Shown here: positions 6,493 to 11,758 of the stretch, piece after piece | How positions within the stretch are numbered: position 1 is the stretch's first letter | Layout: every line of letters begins with the position of its first letter | Origin: Candidatus Roizmanbacteria bacterium RIFCSPHIGHO2_01_FULL_39_8 | Lineage (GTDB): Bacteria; Patescibacteriota; Microgenomatia; UBA1406; GWC2-37-13 | Length of the DNA: 11,758 nucleotides | Assembly (NCBI GenBank): GCA_001789355.1 | Contig: MFZI01000010.1 | Coordinates: forward strand, 1-11,758 | Reading direction: 5' to 3' | Notes under the pieces: generated by a model | What the model saw: only the letters and a program-made list of their open reading frames with translations | The model's database searches: none | What the model was told of the DNA's origin: nothing | Position numbers and translations under genes: made by a program

Positions 6493-7462
6493 ATCTTTTG
6501 TAAAGGAATACAGAAATAAATATGATAAGGATCAATACAAGGAGGAGTTTAAATGGCAGAGCGATGAAAAAAGTTTTTCCATAGACTCCTGGAGTTCCTT
6601 TCCCTGAGTTTACTGAAGCTGAAACATCATAGAGGCCTATGTGAAAACCTTTGAGAACAAGCGAGTTATTGGTTAGTTGGTTAGTTAGCTTATTAGCCGA
6701 TGCAGAATCAACAATCAATAAACGTTGGGATTCGGCAAGAATAGTTTGAGATTTCACTTCATATTTCTTTACTCCCGTAAGAAATCCTTTTTCGGCAATC
6801 ATACCTTCAGCTTGAATAAGATTTTTACCTGTATTATCAACCAAAAGTACGATAGGGATCGAGCTGGAACTATCGAAGAAATGCACAGTGGCATTTCCTA
6901 TTTTTAGATTAAATTGTGACCGAGGTTCGAATAATGTGATTTTTGGCTTAATTTGTATTTGACCATTTGATGATATTGTTATTAGCAGATGGGAAGCAAG
7001 AGTGATTTTGGCTCTGACACTTACTATTCCTTCAGGAATGGGAGGAGGATTAGTAACAATAACGAGAGAATAGTAGTAATCCTGTTCTGGCAATCCTTCT
7101 GGAACTTGAATTCCTAAAGTAAATCTTTTAATTTCATTAGTTTTTAAGAGCATAGGTTCGGATCGAGAATCTTGTGAATCTATTGTGAACCCGATCAATC
7201 CTTCAAGTCTATTTCCTAAAACAACCTGACCAGTCGAGTCTTTTATTTCAAACGGCAACACTTCTATTTTTACGACTAATGGGTCACCTTTGTTTGTCAA
7301 AGCATATTGCAGGTTGATGCTACTATTAGGCTTAGCGGCAATCTCAATCGAAGAGGGTATAAGTTCTAATTTGAGCTCTTCGGCGTTTACCCATGTAACA
7401 TGCAACATGAAACATGTAACACAAATAAATGAAATAAGAAAATATTTAATAACGTTTTTCAT
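6482..7462 (-). CDS. DUF916-like secreted protein with C-terminal membrane anchor
   Basis: About 326 residues. The N terminus is a signal peptide (MKNVIKYFLISFIC...VNAEE). The body is predicted to be beta-sandwich, with the pattern LELIPSSIEIAAKPNSSINL then VKIEVLPFE, and a second region around PEQDYYYSLVIVTNPP. This resembles the DUF916 family that accompanies WxL surface proteins in Gram-positive bacteria. A single membrane helix near the end (FKLLLVLILIIFISVFLY) with a basic tail KRFKK leaves the body outside the cell. The ATG at 7462 shares one base with the stop of the preceding gene (TGATG), which suggests translational coupling; a TTG at 7465 is a less likely start. Two oddities are visible: a 7-base tandem array within the signal-peptide codons, and an 8-base periodic stretch (6664-6695) encoding KLTNQLTNNS. 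The DUF916 assignment is from pattern only. Confidence 0.7.
   Translation of the reverse strand: MKNVIKYFLISFICVTCFMLHVTWVNAEELKLELIPSSIEIAAKPNSSINLQYALTNKGDPLVVKIEVLPFEIKDSTGQVVLGNRLEGLIGFTIDSQDSRSEPMLLKTNEIKRFTLGIQVPEGLPEQDYYYSLVIVTNPPPIPEGIVSVRAKITLASHLLITISSNGQIQIKPKITLFEPRSQFNLKIGNATVHFFDSSSSIPIVLLVDNTGKNLIQAEGMIAEKGFLTGVKKYEVKSQTILAESQRLLIVDSASANKLTNQLTNNSLVLKGFHIGLYDVSASVNSGKGTPGVYGKTFFIALPFKLLLVLILIIFISVFLYKRFKK
6664..6695. repeat. 8-base periodic repeat in the DUF916-like gene
   Basis: Four units of 8 bases, the two central ones GTTAGTTG and GTTAGTTA and the outer ones diverged. It encodes the NKLTNQLTNN stretch in a low-complexity linker between predicted beta domains. Confidence 0.55.
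7393..7420. repeat. 7-base tandem array within signal-peptide codons
   Basis: Four exact-length units of the form ATGNAAC lie end to end on the plus strand (T, C, A, T at the variable place). On the coding strand they read CVTCFMLHVT in the hydrophobic core of the signal peptide. Because 7 is not a multiple of 3, gain or loss of one unit would shift the frame and abolish the protein. Confidence 0.85.
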
Positions 7463-8166
7463 CAATAATTGGGTAAAACTATGAAATTTACGACTGTTTC
7501 AAATGTGCCTGCTAAAAAATCTGGAGGGTTTACTTTAAAAATTATCTTTGTTTGTTCACTCACGTTTTTACCCGCAGAACTATAAAGGAAATTGGGAAAA
7601 TCACCTCTATTCTCGTTCGGAAGCGGGCGAAAATAGGTTGAATTTTTGAAATCGGAAGGACTATTCGGACCGGATTGATTATAACCAAATCCATAAGCTG
7701 TATTTGATATCCAAGGTTTTGCAAGAGAGATATTACACTTTTGGCGATTGTCTGCACACTCGCTGGCAGAAATAATATCACCTTTTGCGTTTTTCAGCGG
7801 ATAGAGCTGGATGATATATGCCTGGTAGCCTTTTTTTGGAGACTCTAATAATGTGAGAGAGGTTGCATTTGTAAATCCTTTTGTTGGTTTTATTTCCCCT
7901 AAATTTATGAGATTTTGAGATAAACTAACTTTAAGGCTATCTGGAGGACTTTTTACTATATATCCTTGAAGCTCATAAAAATCTTGCCAGTTAGGTCCAA
8001 ATCTGGATTCGATGGTATAAAACGAGAGCTGCTGTTTGAGGTTAATGTCAATGTCACTCACCTCCATCCGATAGCGCGGAGATTGAAGATCCGCACCATG
8101 TGAGGAAGTCGATAAGAGAAAAGAGATAAGCGGTAAGAGAAGGAAAACAGTAAAGTGTTTGAACAT
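7462..8166 (-). CDS. Secreted protein of unknown function, partner of the DUF916-like protein
   Basis: A 234-residue protein that I do not recognise as a named family. It has a clear signal peptide (MFKHFTVFLLLPLISFLL, cleavage near SSHGA), no further membrane helix, and a body rich in Ser, Asn, Pro and aromatic residues with alternating beta-strand patterns. Two cysteines (ECADNRQKC) could form a disulphide. The C terminus (FLAGTFETVVNFIVLP) resembles the closing strands of WxL-type domains, where a G-T/Y-F pattern precedes a final beta strand, but the WxL motif itself is not present. It is the first gene of a two-gene leftward unit with the anchored DUF916-like protein, overlapping it at TGATG, so the two are probably made together. 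ATG 8166 lies about 6 bases after a possible -10. Confidence 0.65.
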   Translation of the reverse strand: MFKHFTVFLLLPLISFLLSTSSHGADLQSPRYRMEVSDIDINLKQQLSFYTIESRFGPNWQDFYELQGYIVKSPPDSLKVSLSQNLINLGEIKPTKGFTNATSLTLLESPKKGYQAYIIQLYPLKNAKGDIISASECADNRQKCNISLAKPWISNTAYGFGYNQSGPNSPSDFKNSTYFRPLPNENRGDFPNFLYSSAGKNVSEQTKIIFKVNPPDFLAGTFETVVNFIVLPNY

Positions 8167-8172
8167 AAAGTT

Positions 8173-8178
8173 AGTATA
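8173..8178 (-). promoter_or_regulatory. Possible -10 of the secreted-protein gene
   Basis: TATACT on the minus strand, six bases before ATG 8166, so the transcript would start at or beside the start codon. The best -35 at a 17-base spacing is TAGATA (8201-8196), a weak match inside the inverted repeat. Confidence 0.4.
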
Positions 8179-8188
8179 AAATATTCAG

Positions 8189-8217
8189 TAGTCAGTATCT
8201 AGTTGATACTGTATACT
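8189..8217 (+). promoter_or_regulatory. Possible promoter of the secE block
   Basis: TAGTCA (8189-8194), 17 bases, then TATACT (8212-8217). ATG 8225 is seven bases after the -10, so the message would be leaderless from that ATG. The promoter lies entirely inside the inverted repeat and overlaps the facing promoter, so one bound protein could affect both directions. Confidence 0.4.
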
Positions 8218-8224
8218 GTTGAGC

Positions 8225-8425
8225 ATGGATAAAAAAACCATGCCGGTTCCGACTTTTACTAAAGATATTATTGAGGAGTTAAAAAAAGTTACCTGGCCTT
8301 CGAGGAAAGAAACGATAAGATTGACCGTGATTGTAATTGGAATATCCTTGATAATAGGATTATATATAGGTATAATAGACATTCTGCTCACGAAAGCTCT
8401 GGAAATGGTGACCAAATTCAGATAA
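8225..8425 (+). CDS. secE: Preprotein translocase subunit SecE
   Basis: A 66-residue single-span SecE, the small essential subunit of the SecYEG channel. The cytoplasmic amphipathic part shows the family core DIIEELKKVTWPSRKETIRLT, followed by one membrane helix (VIVIGISLIIGLYIGIIDILL). The length is normal for single-helix bacterial SecE. The next gene is nusG, as in most bacteria. A TTG two codons upstream (8219) could be used, but it sits within two bases of the predicted -10, so ATG 8225 is preferred. Confidence 0.93.
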   Translation: MDKKTMPVPTFTKDIIEELKKVTWPSRKETIRLTVIVIGISLIIGLYIGIIDILLTKALEMVTKFR

Positions 8426-8433
8426 AAGTAATT

Positions 8434-8538
8434 TTTAAAGATTAATTTTTAATTCTTAAATAAATAGTAAATTTTAATATTTAAACGTTTAAAAATTGTT
8501 TTAAAATTGAGATTTAACATTTAAAATTTAAATTTGTT
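8434..8538. repeat. A/T-only 7-base periodic spacer, copy 1 (secE-nusG)
   Basis: Exactly 15 units of 7 bases run from 8434 to 8538 and stop at the nusG GTG. Clear runs include GATTTAA, CATTTAA at 8511-8524. Bases 8472-8501 match 9668-9697 in the rplK-rplA spacer at 29 of 30 positions. G and C are nearly absent. Confidence 0.8.
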
Positions 8539-9126
8539 GTGCAACCGGATCAGCTAACTCAGGAAAAAAAAGAAGCTCTCAAAAATGCTACACCGCTCGA
8601 CGCGAAAGCAAAGTGGTATGTAATTCATGTACAGACAGGCTATGAGGCTCGAGTTAAAACTGGACTAGAACAGAGGATTAAAAGCTTGGGTGTGGAAGAC
8701 AAGATTTTTGATGTCGTTATTCCAATGCGCGAGATTGTGATTGTTAAAAAAGGCAAGAAGTCAAAGGCGAAAGAAAAGGTCTTCCCCGGCTATGTGCTTG
8801 TAAGGATGATCCTCAATGATGACTCATGGCTTGTTGTTCGGACAACCGAAGGAGTCACAGGATTTGTCGGAGCAGGTCTTAAGCCGACTCCTATTTCAGA
8901 CAAAGAAGTCGAGGCCATCATGAAATTCGTTCAACAGGAACAACCCAAATTTAAAACTAAATTTTCGGTTGGCGAAGCGGTCAAAATCACCAATGGTCCT
9001 TTTGCTGACTTCCTGGGAACGATAGAAGCAATTGACGAAGAGAAAGGAAAAGTACGAGTACTGGTTTCGATATTCGATCGAGAGACTCCTGTGGAATTGG
9101 ATTTTCTTCAGGTAGCTAAACTCTAA
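8539..9126 (+). CDS. nusG: Transcription termination/antitermination protein NusG
   Basis: A 195-residue NusG, the elongation factor that binds the RNA polymerase clamp and links it to Rho or the ribosome. The NGN domain (about 25-115) shows KWYVIHVQTGYEARVK, the VFPGYVLVRM core and VRTTEGVTGFVG; the KOW domain (about 144-195) shows FSVGEAVKITNGPFADFLGTI and a C-terminal FDRETPVELDFLQVAKL. A charged N-terminal tail of about 24 residues precedes the NGN domain, as in several Patescibacteria relatives (from memory). The start is GTG 8539, directly after an A/T-only spacer with no Shine-Dalgarno. A 7-residue lysine-rich loop (KKGKKSKAKEK) sits at the NGN tip. Confidence 0.96.
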   Translation: MQPDQLTQEKKEALKNATPLDAKAKWYVIHVQTGYEARVKTGLEQRIKSLGVEDKIFDVVIPMREIVIVKKGKKSKAKEKVFPGYVLVRMILNDDSWLVVRTTEGVTGFVGAGLKPTPISDKEVEAIMKFVQQEQPKFKTKFSVGEAVKITNGPFADFLGTIEAIDEEKGKVRVLVSIFDRETPVELDFLQVAKL

Positions 9127-9128
9127 TT

Positions 9129-9204
9129 ATTAAAGATCAAATCTTAGTTGTTAAACAAACATTAAATTCTAAAGTTTAAAGATTAAAAATTAAGATTTAC
9201 TATT
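9129..9204. repeat. A/T-rich 7-base periodic spacer, copy 2 (nusG-rplK)
   Basis: It starts with ATTAAAG like copy 3, then shows consecutive 7-base units such as AAAGTTT, AAAGATT (9171-9184) followed by AAAAATT. It contains TTAAACAAA (9151-9159) and ATTAAGATTTA (9189-9199) in the same order as in the other copies and ends beside the GTG of rplK. This is the shortest copy. Confidence 0.75.
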
Positions 9205-9627
9205 GTGGCAAAAAAAGTAAAAACAATTTTGAAACTTAATCTTCCCGCAGGGGAAGCAACTCCGGCACCGCCGGTTGGGCCTGCTTTAGGTCAACATGGC
9301 GTACCAATAATGGACTTCATCAAAGAATATAATGCAAAAACCGCTAAAATGAAGGGCCAGGTCATTCCAGCGGTGATCACTGTTTATGAAGATAGATCTT
9401 TCACTTTTATCACTAAGCTTGCGCCGGTAGCTGCCATGATAAAGAAAAAGATCTCCCTTCAGAAAGGATCGGGTAAGCCTAATACAGAAAAGGTCGGAAA
9501 ATTAACAAAGGCTCAAGTCGAAGAAATAGCCAAAGAAAAACTTGCAGACCTTAATACGGATACCCTCGCTCAAGCAATGAAGGTAGTCGCTGGGACAGCA
9601 AGGAGTATGGGGGTAGATGTTGAGTAA
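9205..9627 (+). CDS. rplK: 50S ribosomal protein L11
   Basis: A 140-residue L11 of normal length; it binds the GTPase-centre region of 23S rRNA together with L10. The N-terminal domain has PAGEATPAPPVGPALGQHGV (15-34) with the conserved proline pairs, then MDFIKEYNAKT and VYEDRSFTFITK. The C-terminal RNA-binding domain shows EKVGKLTKAQVEEIA and ends in AGTARSMGVDVE. The start is GTG 9205; ATG is not available nearby and the usual MAKKV begins here. It lies between nusG and rplA in the ancestral order, each gap filled by an A/T-only repeat spacer. Confidence 0.97.
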   Translation: MAKKVKTILKLNLPAGEATPAPPVGPALGQHGVPIMDFIKEYNAKTAKMKGQVIPAVITVYEDRSFTFITKLAPVAAMIKKKISLQKGSGKPNTEKVGKLTKAQVEEIAKEKLADLNTDTLAQAMKVVAGTARSMGVDVE

Positions 9628-9629
9628 TG

Positions 9630-9727
9630 ATTAAAGATTAAACATTAATTTTTAAACAAATATCAAGTTTTAATATTTAAAGGTTTAAAAATTGTTTAAG
9701 AATTAGTAGTTAAGAATTAAGATTTAA
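9630..9727. repeat. A/T-only 7-base periodic spacer, copy 3 (rplK-rplA)
   Basis: Exactly 14 units of 7 bases run from 9630 to 9727, beginning ATTAAAG, ATTAAAC and ending GAATTAA, GATTTAA; GCC and the rplA ATG follow. It shares a 30-base segment with copy 1 (one mismatch) and the outer boxes with copy 2. Confidence 0.82.
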
Positions 9728-9730
9728 GCC

Positions 9731-10579
9731 ATGGGAAAGATCAGAACCAGAGTTATTGGAGATGAAGGCGTAGAGAAGAAACAGAAAGACGAACAAAAAA
9801 AGAAGTCGGCTGAAAAGAAAGCTCACAAGATTCGTGCTCAGGGCCTCAAAGGTGGAGAACGAATGAAGCAAGTTGAAGTAAGCGATGAGTCTATAAGTAA
9901 AATGCAGAAAGGTAAGGAACTAATTGAAAAAATGCCCACCTCCGCTGAAGCTACGGTGGGTAAAGAGAGGGCAAAAAAAGCAAAGAAAAAGTCACGAGGA
10001 GGGAATTATAAAAAGTCGCAGAAATTGGTTGATAAAAAAAAGACATATACTCTTGATGAAGCTATAAAGCTCCTAAAAAAAATGAAGTTTACAAAGTTCG
10101 ACGAGTCCGTAGAGCTTCACATCAACGTTGACTCGACAGGTTTAAAAGGTGAAGTGGCACTTCCTCATTCCACAGGTAAAACTACCAGGATCAAAATAGT
10201 CGATGAAAAAGTATTAGAAGACATCGGCAAGGGAAAACTTGAGTTTGATATACTCATCACCCATCCTCAATATATGCCTAAATTGGCTCGATTTGCGAAA
10301 TTATTGGGGCCAAAGGGTTTGATGCCAAACCCCAAGGCTGGTACGATTTCTCCCAAACCTGAAGAAGTGGCTAAAAAGTTTCAAAAAGGCACGCTTCGTT
10401 GGAAAACGGAACCTAAATTTCCTCTCATTCACCAAATGATCGGAAAAATTTCATTAGAAGAGAAGGCATTAATGGACAATGCAGTCTCATTTTTATCTTC
10501 GGTCGGAAAATCCCACATCCAAGCCGTATTTGTCAAAACAACGATGAGTCCTTCTGTAAAAATAAATATCAATACATAA
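9731..10579 (+). CDS. rplA: 50S ribosomal protein L1 with long lysine-rich N-terminal extension
   Basis: A 282-residue protein. The L1 part begins near residue 91 (GGNYKKSQKLVDKKKTYTLDEA) and keeps KFDESVELHINV, ALPHSTGKTTRIKIV, the hallmark LLGPKGLMPNPKAGTI (191-206), and the closing FPLIHQMIGK and FVKTTMSPSVKI. L1 binds 23S rRNA at the mobile stalk and can repress its own mRNA. Compared with E. coli L1 (about 234 residues), the segment between RIKIVDEK and GKLEFDIL is roughly 20 residues shorter, so domain II is reduced. Residues 1-90 are an extra, highly charged tail likely to be disordered and RNA-binding. Within it, PTSAEATVG (69-77) is encoded by a GC-rich palindromic insert. The gene ends 10 bases from the end of the facing kinase gene; rplJ and rplL do not follow. 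Confidence 0.93.
   Translation: MGKIRTRVIGDEGVEKKQKDEQKKKSAEKKAHKIRAQGLKGGERMKQVEVSDESISKMQKGKELIEKMPTSAEATVGKERAKKAKKKSRGGNYKKSQKLVDKKKTYTLDEAIKLLKKMKFTKFDESVELHINVDSTGLKGEVALPHSTGKTTRIKIVDEKVLEDIGKGKLEFDILITHPQYMPKLARFAKLLGPKGLMPNPKAGTISPKPEEVAKKFQKGTLRWKTEPKFPLIHQMIGKISLEEKALMDNAVSFLSSVGKSHIQAVFVKTTMSPSVKININT
9935..9960. repeat. GC-rich palindromic insert in rplA, translated as PTSAEATVG
   Basis: CCCACC (9935-9940) is the exact reverse complement of GGTGGG (9955-9960), enclosing 14 bases with a smaller GCT/AGC pairing (9944-9951). The patch is about 65% G/C inside a lysine-rich, A-rich coding region. Similar peptide inserts of the SAEAT type occur in Patescibacteria proteins as far as I recall. 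Confidence 0.65.
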
Positions 10580-10589
10580 GCTTGATATT

Positions 10590-11264
10590 TCAGATTCTAA
10601 ATCTTCTTTTTGCGAGGAAGACAATCGTGTTGGCGGCGTCTTCGATGGAGACGGTTTTACCCGTACGAATAATGAAATTATAGTGTTGGGCTTTTTTGAT
10701 ATCGTGCTTAAAGATGCTTTGCTCGAATTCGTACCTTTCTATATCTGATTTTTCAATACGTTTAACAGCTTCCGAACGTGAAACTTTTTCAAATTCCATC
10801 ATCCATGCGATGCGCTGATCCCATTCACAAATTACACGCACCTTCAGAGCATGTGGAAAGAGATGTTGGGCGCCACGTCCTACAATGACGGCATATCCCC
10901 GGTGACCGATTGTCGTGAGAGTTTTTATCAGATGTTTGTAATAATTTCCCATATTCAAATATCGAGTCCCAAAAAACTCGGCAATCATTTCGTCAATCAG
11001 TGGAATGTTGCGCTCATCAAGTTCTTTGATAAGATCTTTGCGGAGGTGTGTTTCTTTTGAGATTTCGTCAACAATAGCCTCATGATAGACCTTCCAGGGG
11101 CGTCCTAGTTTTTTAGCGATGAGGTGTGCAATCGGTCTTCCCCCAGAGCCTTTTTCGCGAGAGATAGTGATGATGGGAAGATCCTGAGGATCTAACCAAC
11201 TTACCTTTTTCTGGAATATATTTGAGAATAGGTTTTTATTGATAAGCTCGAAGAGTTTTTTCAT
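10590..11264 (-). CDS. Cytidylate kinase-like family protein
   Basis: A 224-residue protein of the Cytidylate_kin2 type (PF13189-like P-loop kinases). The nucleotide-binding start is ITISREKGSGGRPIAHLIAK (32-51), with the GSGGRPIA loop in place of a standard Walker A. It continues with a GYAVIVGRGAQHLF strand-turn (123-136), VRVICEWDQRIAWMM and the arginine-containing lid region SDIERYEFEQSIFKHD. The expected reaction is phosphate transfer from ATP to CMP/dCMP, but members of this subfamily are mostly uncharacterised and I do not assign cmk. The gene is leftward, has its own strong promoter, and ends 10 bases from rplA in a convergent arrangement with no room for a terminator. An N-terminal stretch of about 30 residues precedes the kinase fold. 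Confidence 0.82.
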   Translation of the reverse strand: MKKLFELINKNLFSNIFQKKVSWLDPQDLPIITISREKGSGGRPIAHLIAKKLGRPWKVYHEAIVDEISKETHLRKDLIKELDERNIPLIDEMIAEFFGTRYLNMGNYYKHLIKTLTTIGHRGYAVIVGRGAQHLFPHALKVRVICEWDQRIAWMMEFEKVSRSEAVKRIEKSDIERYEFEQSIFKHDIKKAQHYNFIIRTGKTVSIEDAANTIVFLAKRRFRI

Positions 11265-11279
11265 GTGTAAACTACCCTA

Positions 11280-11307
11280 ATTCTAGTACCGGAGAATAAA
11301 ATGTCAA
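11280..11307 (-). promoter_or_regulatory. Promoter of the cytidylate-kinase-like gene
   Basis: On the minus strand a perfect TTGACA (11307-11302), a 16-base spacer and TAGAAT (11285-11280, five of six to consensus). The ATG (11264) is 15 bases after the -10, so the untranslated leader is only about 8-9 bases. Confidence 0.65.
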
Positions 11308-11319
11308 GATAAGAATTTT

Positions 11320-11758
11320 CTATCTCAGAAAGTTTAAATAGCCCTTCTTTTTAAGGAGAAAGATAAGAATTAAAATAGGGATCCAGATAATCGAGTAGAC
11401 AACAAGCCAGATAAAAAATGTTCCAACTTTGCGAATTTGTGAAACAAGAGAGCGTACGGCTTGCTTAAAGATGACTTCAGGTCTCCATGTTTCAGATGGG
11501 GCATAGGGAAGAGCTAATTCATCTGTAGAAAGATAAACGGTAAGTTTTGCCATCTCGGCATTTTTCTCGAGATAGTTCTGCTCTCCTTTTATTGCGTCGA
11601 TTTGTGATTGGAGGCTGATGATTTCTCTTTGGACATTTAAGATATCTTGAATTTGGGTGGCTTTCGCCAAGATCTCCTCGAACTTAGCTTTTGTCGTGTT
11701 CAGGGTAGTGAGTCGGGCTTCATTGTCGACGAATTGATCAGTGACGTCTTCTCCCTCA
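11320..11758 (-). CDS. DUF4349-family membrane protein (partial, 5' end outside window)
   Basis: The frame is open to the right edge; 145 residues are visible. They match the C-terminal half of DUF4349 proteins: EDVTDQFVDNEARLTTL at the left of the visible part, then a coiled-coil stretch (KFEEILAKATQIQDILNVQ, continuing through EIISLQSQIDAIKGE), the beta strand LTVYLSTDEL, and one membrane helix (FFIWLVVYSIIWIPILILIF) with a basic tail KKKGY. In the family the coiled-coil domain lies outside the membrane, held by an N-terminal signal or lipobox and this C-terminal helix; its role is unknown, with a stress or envelope function assumed. An internal ATG at 11670 is not the start, because the family motif continues upstream of it. 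It ends 55 bases before the kinase gene in the same direction. Confidence 0.85.
   Translation of the reverse strand, partial: EGEDVTDQFVDNEARLTTLNTTKAKFEEILAKATQIQDILNVQREIISLQSQIDAIKGEQNYLEKNAEMAKLTVYLSTDELALPYAPSETWRPEVIFKQAVRSLVSQIRKVGTFFIWLVVYSIIWIPILILIFLLKKKGYLNFLR

Larger units (their letters stand above)
8171..8219. repeat. Seven-unit, 7-base periodic array between divergent genes
   Basis: Units of 7 bases run from 8171 to 8219: TTAGTAT, an A/T unit, TCAGTAG, TCAGTAT, a central CTAGTTG, then ATACTGT twice. The left units are near reverse complements of the right ones, so the array is also an inverted repeat: CAGTATC (8193-8199), 5-base loop, GATACTG (8205-8211) perfect, and 14-base arms (8186-8199 and 8205-8218) with two mismatches. 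Confidence 0.8.

Noticed and set aside
7290..7484. 64-residue rightward frame
   Set aside because: Antisense to the signal peptide and first strands of the DUF916-like gene; its pattern follows from that coding strand.
2338..11758. UGA recoded as glycine (SR1/Gracilibacteria code)
   Set aside because: UGA ends the PaaX and lactamase genes at the expected C termini and no in-frame UGA is needed in any conserved domain.

Overview
The window looks like part of a small-genome bacterium of the Candidate Phyla Radiation (Patescibacteria), most likely Microgenomates (OP11-like). This is inferred from AT-rich DNA with GTG and TTG starts, almost no Shine-Dalgarno sequences, UGA used as a normal stop (so not SR1 or Gracilibacteria), a reduced ribosomal protein L1 with a long lysine-rich N-terminal extension, and a split ComEC. 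No rRNA, tRNA, CRISPR array, insertion sequence or convincing intrinsic terminator was found.

Left part (1-3078). A leftward gene, cut by the left edge, joins an N-terminal domain like the core-binding domain of tyrosine recombinases to a membrane helix and a long outside region like a phage tail fibre. About 670 bases of AT-rich DNA without a gene separate it from a rightward PaaX-family regulator. That gene has a good promoter placed so close to its ATG that the mRNA should be almost leaderless.

Middle (3160-6492). A leftward DNA-uptake cluster: comEA, a ComEC reduced to its membrane channel domain, and the ComEC-type metallo-beta-lactamase domain as a separate membrane-anchored protein. 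RNase HII (rnhB) is divergent from it and carries a perfect 28-bp palindrome inside its coding sequence.

Surface pair (6482-8166). Two translationally coupled leftward genes encode secreted or anchored proteins: a secreted protein of unknown function and a DUF916-like protein with a C-terminal membrane anchor. They diverge from secE across a short repeat-rich control region.

Translation and secretion block (8225-10579). secE, nusG, rplK and rplA lie in the classical order, but rplJ, rplL and rpoB do not follow. Instead a leftward cytidylate-kinase-like gene and a partial DUF4349 membrane protein converge on rplA.

The most unusual signal is in the spacers. Three gaps of the secE-rplA block are almost pure A/T, resemble one another in order, and are built of degenerate units of 7 bases. 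The secE upstream region, the leader of the metallo-beta-lactamase gene and the signal-peptide codons of the DUF916-like gene hold other 7-base arrays of different sequence. Two palindromic inserts lie inside genes (rnhB and rplA), the second read through as the peptide PTSAEATVG.
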